Shown here: positions 32,028-33,992 of the stretch, piece after piece
How positions within the stretch are numbered: the first letter of the stretch is position 1
Layout of the letters: each line of letters opens with the position of its first letter
NCBI GenBank assembly: GCA_902791035.1
Contig: CADAUA010000018.1
Span: 1 to 33,992 of the forward strand
Reading direction: 5' to 3'
Length of the DNA: 33,992 nucleotides
DNA from: an uncultured Coriobacteriaceae bacterium
GTDB taxonomy: Bacteria > Actinomycetota > Coriobacteriia > Coriobacteriales > Atopobiaceae
Notes under the pieces: generated by a model
Seen by the model: only the letters and a program-made list of their open reading frames with translations
What the model was told of the DNA's origin: nothing
The model's database searches: none
Program-made: the position numbers and the translations under genes

Positions 32028-32597
32028 ATGACCATAGACCCCAAGACCACGGCAGTCCTCGTGATCGACATACTGGTGACCAAGGGCGACGACACCCTCT
32101 ACAACCCCAGCCCGGAGGAGGCTCGCGTCGTAGGGAACGCCAAGCTGGTGGTCGACGCCGCCCGCGCGGCAGACATGCCCGTGATCTTCTGTGACGACGC
32201 CCACATCCCGGGAGTGGACCGCGAGCTCGACCTCTGGGGCGAGCATGGTATCGCCGGGGTGGCCATGCCAAACCCGGCCCTGGCCGCAGGGTCTGGCAGG
32301 AAGGACTTCGTCATCCCCAAGCGGCGCTACTCTGGCTTCTTCCAGACCGACCTTGACCTGACCCTGCGCGAGCTCGGCGTGAGCACCGTGATAGCAGTGG
32401 GGGAGGACACGAACATCTGCGTCCTCCACACCCTGGCCGATGCCTACTACCTGGGCTATGCGAGCGTCGTGGCGGAGGACGCCACCCGAACCTTCCTCTG
32501 CGGCACCCAGGAAGGCGCAGTAGAGCACATGCGGAAGTGCTACGGGACCTTGGTGGCCAGCACGGCCGACGTCGTGTCCGCGATCCAGGGTCGCTAG
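32028..32597 (+). CDS. Cysteine hydrolase, isochorismatase family
   Basis: This 189-residue cytoplasmic hydrolase has the catalytic triad of the isochorismatase/nicotinamidase fold: Asp14 (VLVIDILV), Lys98 (IPKRRYSGFF) and Cys131 (EDTNICVLHT). The residues before the Cys, GED-TNIC, differ from the common GVATNIC, and the family's usual cis-peptide lies here. Nicotinamidase metal-binding Asp-x-His is not obvious, though a DDAHIPG segment is present, so isochorismatase-like or amidase activity is uncertain. AAGGAAACG precedes the ATG at 32028. It follows the DUF1667 gene by 37 bases and sits one base before the thioesterase start. Confidence 0.87.
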   Translation: MTIDPKTTAVLVIDILVTKGDDTLYNPSPEEARVVGNAKLVVDAARAADMPVIFCDDAHIPGVDRELDLWGEHGIAGVAMPNPALAAGSGRKDFVIPKRRYSGFFQTDLDLTLRELGVSTVIAVGEDTNICVLHTLADAYYLGYASVVAEDATRTFLCGTQEGAVEHMRKCYGTLVASTADVVSAIQGR

Positions 32598-32598
32598 G

Positions 32599-33105
32599 AT
32601 GGCTGCCCTGGGGCTGGCGGAGCACCCGCTCGGGAGCCGCCCTCCGGCCTTCTCGCACACGGTGGTCACGCGCAACATCGTCTACGAGGACCTCAACGGC
32701 GCGAGGCGGCTCTTTGGCGGCCGCCTCATGGAATGGATCGACGAGGCCGCGGGCATCTGTTCGAGGCGCCACTGCGGCATGCAGGTGACCACCGCCTCCG
32801 TCGACACCCTCACCTTCAAGCGACCGGCCCATCTCAACGACATCGTGATCATCGAGGCGGACGTTACGTACGTGGGCCGCACCTCCCTCGAGGTCCGGGT
32901 GGAGTCCTTCGTGGAGGACCTTCCAACGGGGGAGCGGGCCCTCATGAACAAGGCCTATCTGACAGAGGTCTGCGTGGACGACGCGGGCCGCCCAACCGTG
33001 GTGCCCTGGGGCCTCGAGCTTACTAGCGAGGAGGAACGCCGCGAGTGGGAGGACGCCAAGAAGCGCATCGTCTTCCGCAAGACACGTGAAGGTGAGGGGT
33101 TCTAG
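32599..33105 (+). CDS. Hotdog-fold acyl-CoA thioesterase (YciA/ACOT-like)
   Basis: This 168-residue protein has the hotdog fold of YciA-type acyl-CoA thioesterases. It carries DLNGARRLFGGRLMEWIDEAAG (about residues 31-52), in which the Asp of WIDEAAG is the conserved catalytic acid, followed by TTASVDTLTFKRPAHLNDIVIIEA and VGRTSLEVRVESFVE, the family's second and third strands. It would hydrolyse acyl-CoA thioesters to free acid and CoA; chain length cannot be read. The ATG at 32599 lies one base after the previous stop, so it is coupled. No hairpin terminator is visible before the tRNA-Pro promoter. Confidence 0.87.
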   Translation: MAALGLAEHPLGSRPPAFSHTVVTRNIVYEDLNGARRLFGGRLMEWIDEAAGICSRRHCGMQVTTASVDTLTFKRPAHLNDIVIIEADVTYVGRTSLEVRVESFVEDLPTGERALMNKAYLTEVCVDDAGRPTVVPWGLELTSEEERREWEDAKKRIVFRKTREGEGF

Positions 33106-33124
33106 ATCTTTTTCGCATTCTCGC

Positions 33125-33153
33125 TTGCCTATGAGCACGGGTGGTGGTAGATT
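33125..33153 (+). promoter_or_regulatory. Promoter of tRNA-Pro
   Basis: TTGCCT (33125-33130) and TAGATT (33148-33153) are 17 bases apart and end 30 bases before the tRNA 5' end. Confidence 0.65.
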
Positions 33154-33183
33154 ACTTTCTTGCTGAGCGGCAAGCTCAGAAAA

Positions 33184-33260
<77 letters not shown>

Positions 33261-33270
33261 CGAAACCGCA

Positions 33271-33300
33271 GGTCAGAGGCTTAAGCCTCTGACCTTTTTT
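33271..33300 (+). terminator. Strong intrinsic terminator after tRNA-Pro
   Basis: GGTCAGAGGC (33271-33280) pairs perfectly with GCCTCTGACC (33285-33294) around a TTAA loop, followed by six T residues. Confidence 0.93.
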
Positions 33301-33305
33301 CTTAT

Positions 33306-33335
33306 ACGTACTATTTGACGTACTATTTACGTACT
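33306..33335. repeat. Three iterated ACGTACT motifs
   Basis: ACGTACTATTT occurs at 33306-33316 and 33318-33328, and ACGTACT again at 33329-33335. The spacing is 12 and 11 bases, about one helical turn. This AT-rich block directly follows the terminator. Confidence 0.8.
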
Positions 33336-33812
33336 GCAAACCGTGTCCCTCGTTTCTTTTGAAGTCCATTTTTGTCTTTTCTCTCGCCGTGAGAAACTGT
33401 TCGGTGAACGGTCGCGGTACGCGTCTTCGTGCAAGATCATCGCATCAGTAATGTGCCGATTCGTCTGCCCTAGAAACCCCTCCCGCTGGCCTTCACGCGT
33501 GTAATCCGCCGTCCTTCGGCCCCTCGGTTCCGCAAGGGTGCTCGCCTGGAGACAAATGTCCGCGACTATGCTCGCAGCATACGAACTTTCAGCCGGCCTT
33601 GGGTATCCTCGGAGTTGGGCGCATGTGTAGGAATCGTGGCGCCCTGGGGGAACTCCGGGCCATTGCGGCCGATACGGACAGTGGGGACAGGTCGGCCAAC
33701 GCGGCCAGAGGTGCCGACACCAGCGGATAGCATACGAACCGTCAGGTAACCCAAGGGCGTCACGCTCCATCGGAGGATGGGAGGTGACACCAGATGAGGG
33801 AAGGCGACACGC
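33336..33812. other. Non-coding stretch between tRNA-Pro and the HTH gene
   Basis: I find no convincing gene here. Open frames on the minus strand exist but lack ribosome binding sites and family resemblance; one (33327-33770) has a plausible-looking distal part and may be a remnant. The base composition is less GC-rich to about 33480 than in the genes to the left. AGCATACGAAC occurs at 33576-33586 and again at 33729-33739, 153 bases apart, which equals three times the 51-base period of the repeat at the left end. GGCC-rich, roughly 36-base degenerate repeats lie between them (about 33646-33715). The end (33774-33784) is GGAGGATGGGAGG, close to the HTH start. Confidence 0.5.
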
Positions 33813-33992
33813 ATGCAGGAAGAGCAGACACCAGACCTCTCCCAGATGAACCGACCGCTCAGCACGCAGGAGGTCTCGCGGTACCTAGGGCTGTGCGAGC
33901 GCCAGGTCCTGCGCATGGTCCATAACGGGCAGATCCCAGCAAAGAAGTTCGGCCACAACTGGTACTACTCGCCGAGGAAGATCGCCCAGCTG
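33813..33992 (+). CDS. Excisionase/MerR-type helix-turn-helix protein, 5' part
   Basis: The first 60 codons of a gene that runs off the window. The sequence LSTQEVSRYLGLCERQVLRM, followed by HNGQIPAKKFGHNWYYS, is the HTH_17 (excisionase family) winged-helix DNA-binding pattern, with an 11-residue leader. The ATG at 33813 is the first after an in-frame TGA at 33795, and AAGG lies eight bases upstream. Such domains occur in phage and integrative-element excisionases and in small transcription regulators. Position shortly after a tRNA suggests a mobile element, but the integrase, if any, is outside the window. A longer regulator with this domain at its N-terminus cannot be excluded. Confidence 0.78.
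   Translation, partial: MQEEQTPDLSQMNRPLSTQEVSRYLGLCERQVLRMVHNGQIPAKKFGHNWYYSPRKIAQL

Noticed and set aside
33327..33770. Minus-strand open frame of 147 codons after tRNA-Pro
   Set aside because: It has no ribosome binding site and no recognisable motif, and it runs through the degenerate repeats and the iterons. It could be a remnant but is not supported as a gene.
33794..33930. ATG at 33794 as start of a gene before the HTH protein
   Set aside because: It has a good GGGAGG upstream, but its frame is short, Arg/Pro-rich and out of frame with the HTH gene, ending inside it.

Overview
This window looks like chromosome from a high-GC, low-intron-of-space actinobacterium. The gene order (S2P-scpA-scpB-rluB, then cmk-plsC-ispH-DUF512-der-plsY-gpsA), the strong GC bias at third codon positions and the tight overlapping stop/start junctions suggest the class Coriobacteriia (Olsenella/Atopobiaceae-like). 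The class assignment is inference from style and gene order, not from a database search. Nearly all genes are on the + strand. The exceptions are three tRNAs at the left and one orphan protein gene.

Left part (1-6.2 kb), accessory in character: a degenerate 51-bp tandem repeat; a minus-strand tRNA-Ala/tRNA-CAU pair with its own promoter and an intervening hairpin; a small membrane protein and a HAD phosphatase; tRNA-Val; an ABC exporter wrecked by an internal deletion; an anchored GH3-fold protein that has lost both its nucleophile and its Asp-His dyad; a NADH-pyrophosphatase-like Nudix enzyme; an orphan minus-strand gene crossed by a 9-bp tandem repeat; and a stand-alone VOC domain.

Middle (6.3-23.2 kb), housekeeping: an ABC-F ATPase, a small membrane protein, a site-2 protease, then a long coupled run: condensin subunits ScpA/ScpB, a pseudouridine synthase, a histidine phosphatase, Cmk, PlsC, IspH, a DUF512 radical-SAM-like protein, the ribosome GTPase Der, PlsY, GpsA, Rpe, a cysteine desulfurase, a coiled-coil zinc-ribbon protein and CoaBC. 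Together these serve chromosome segregation, ribosome assembly, CTP supply, phospholipid head and tail synthesis (gpsA, plsY, plsC), isoprenoids, Fe-S supply (needed by IspH and the DUF512 protein) and coenzyme A.

Right part (23.2-33.1 kb): a structured leader and a Uup-type ABC-F protein; a heterodimeric ABC exporter with one degenerate ATP site; a glycerol-3-phosphate dehydrogenase-like three-gene flavoprotein/DUF1667 operon; an isochorismatase-family hydrolase and a hotdog thioesterase. The window ends with tRNA-Pro, a strong terminator, about 500 bases of repeat-bearing sequence with no convincing gene, and the start of an excisionase-type HTH gene. The last layout resembles one end of a tRNA-associated integrated element.

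The most notable signals are a 31-bp near-perfect palindrome present twice (once in frame inside coaBC and once before the GlpA-like operon, in inverted orientation with one mismatch), the catalytically dead GH3 protein, the deletion-fused ABC pseudogene, and the tRNA-Pro/HTH boundary. I see no CRISPR array, no transposase and no clear new defence system.
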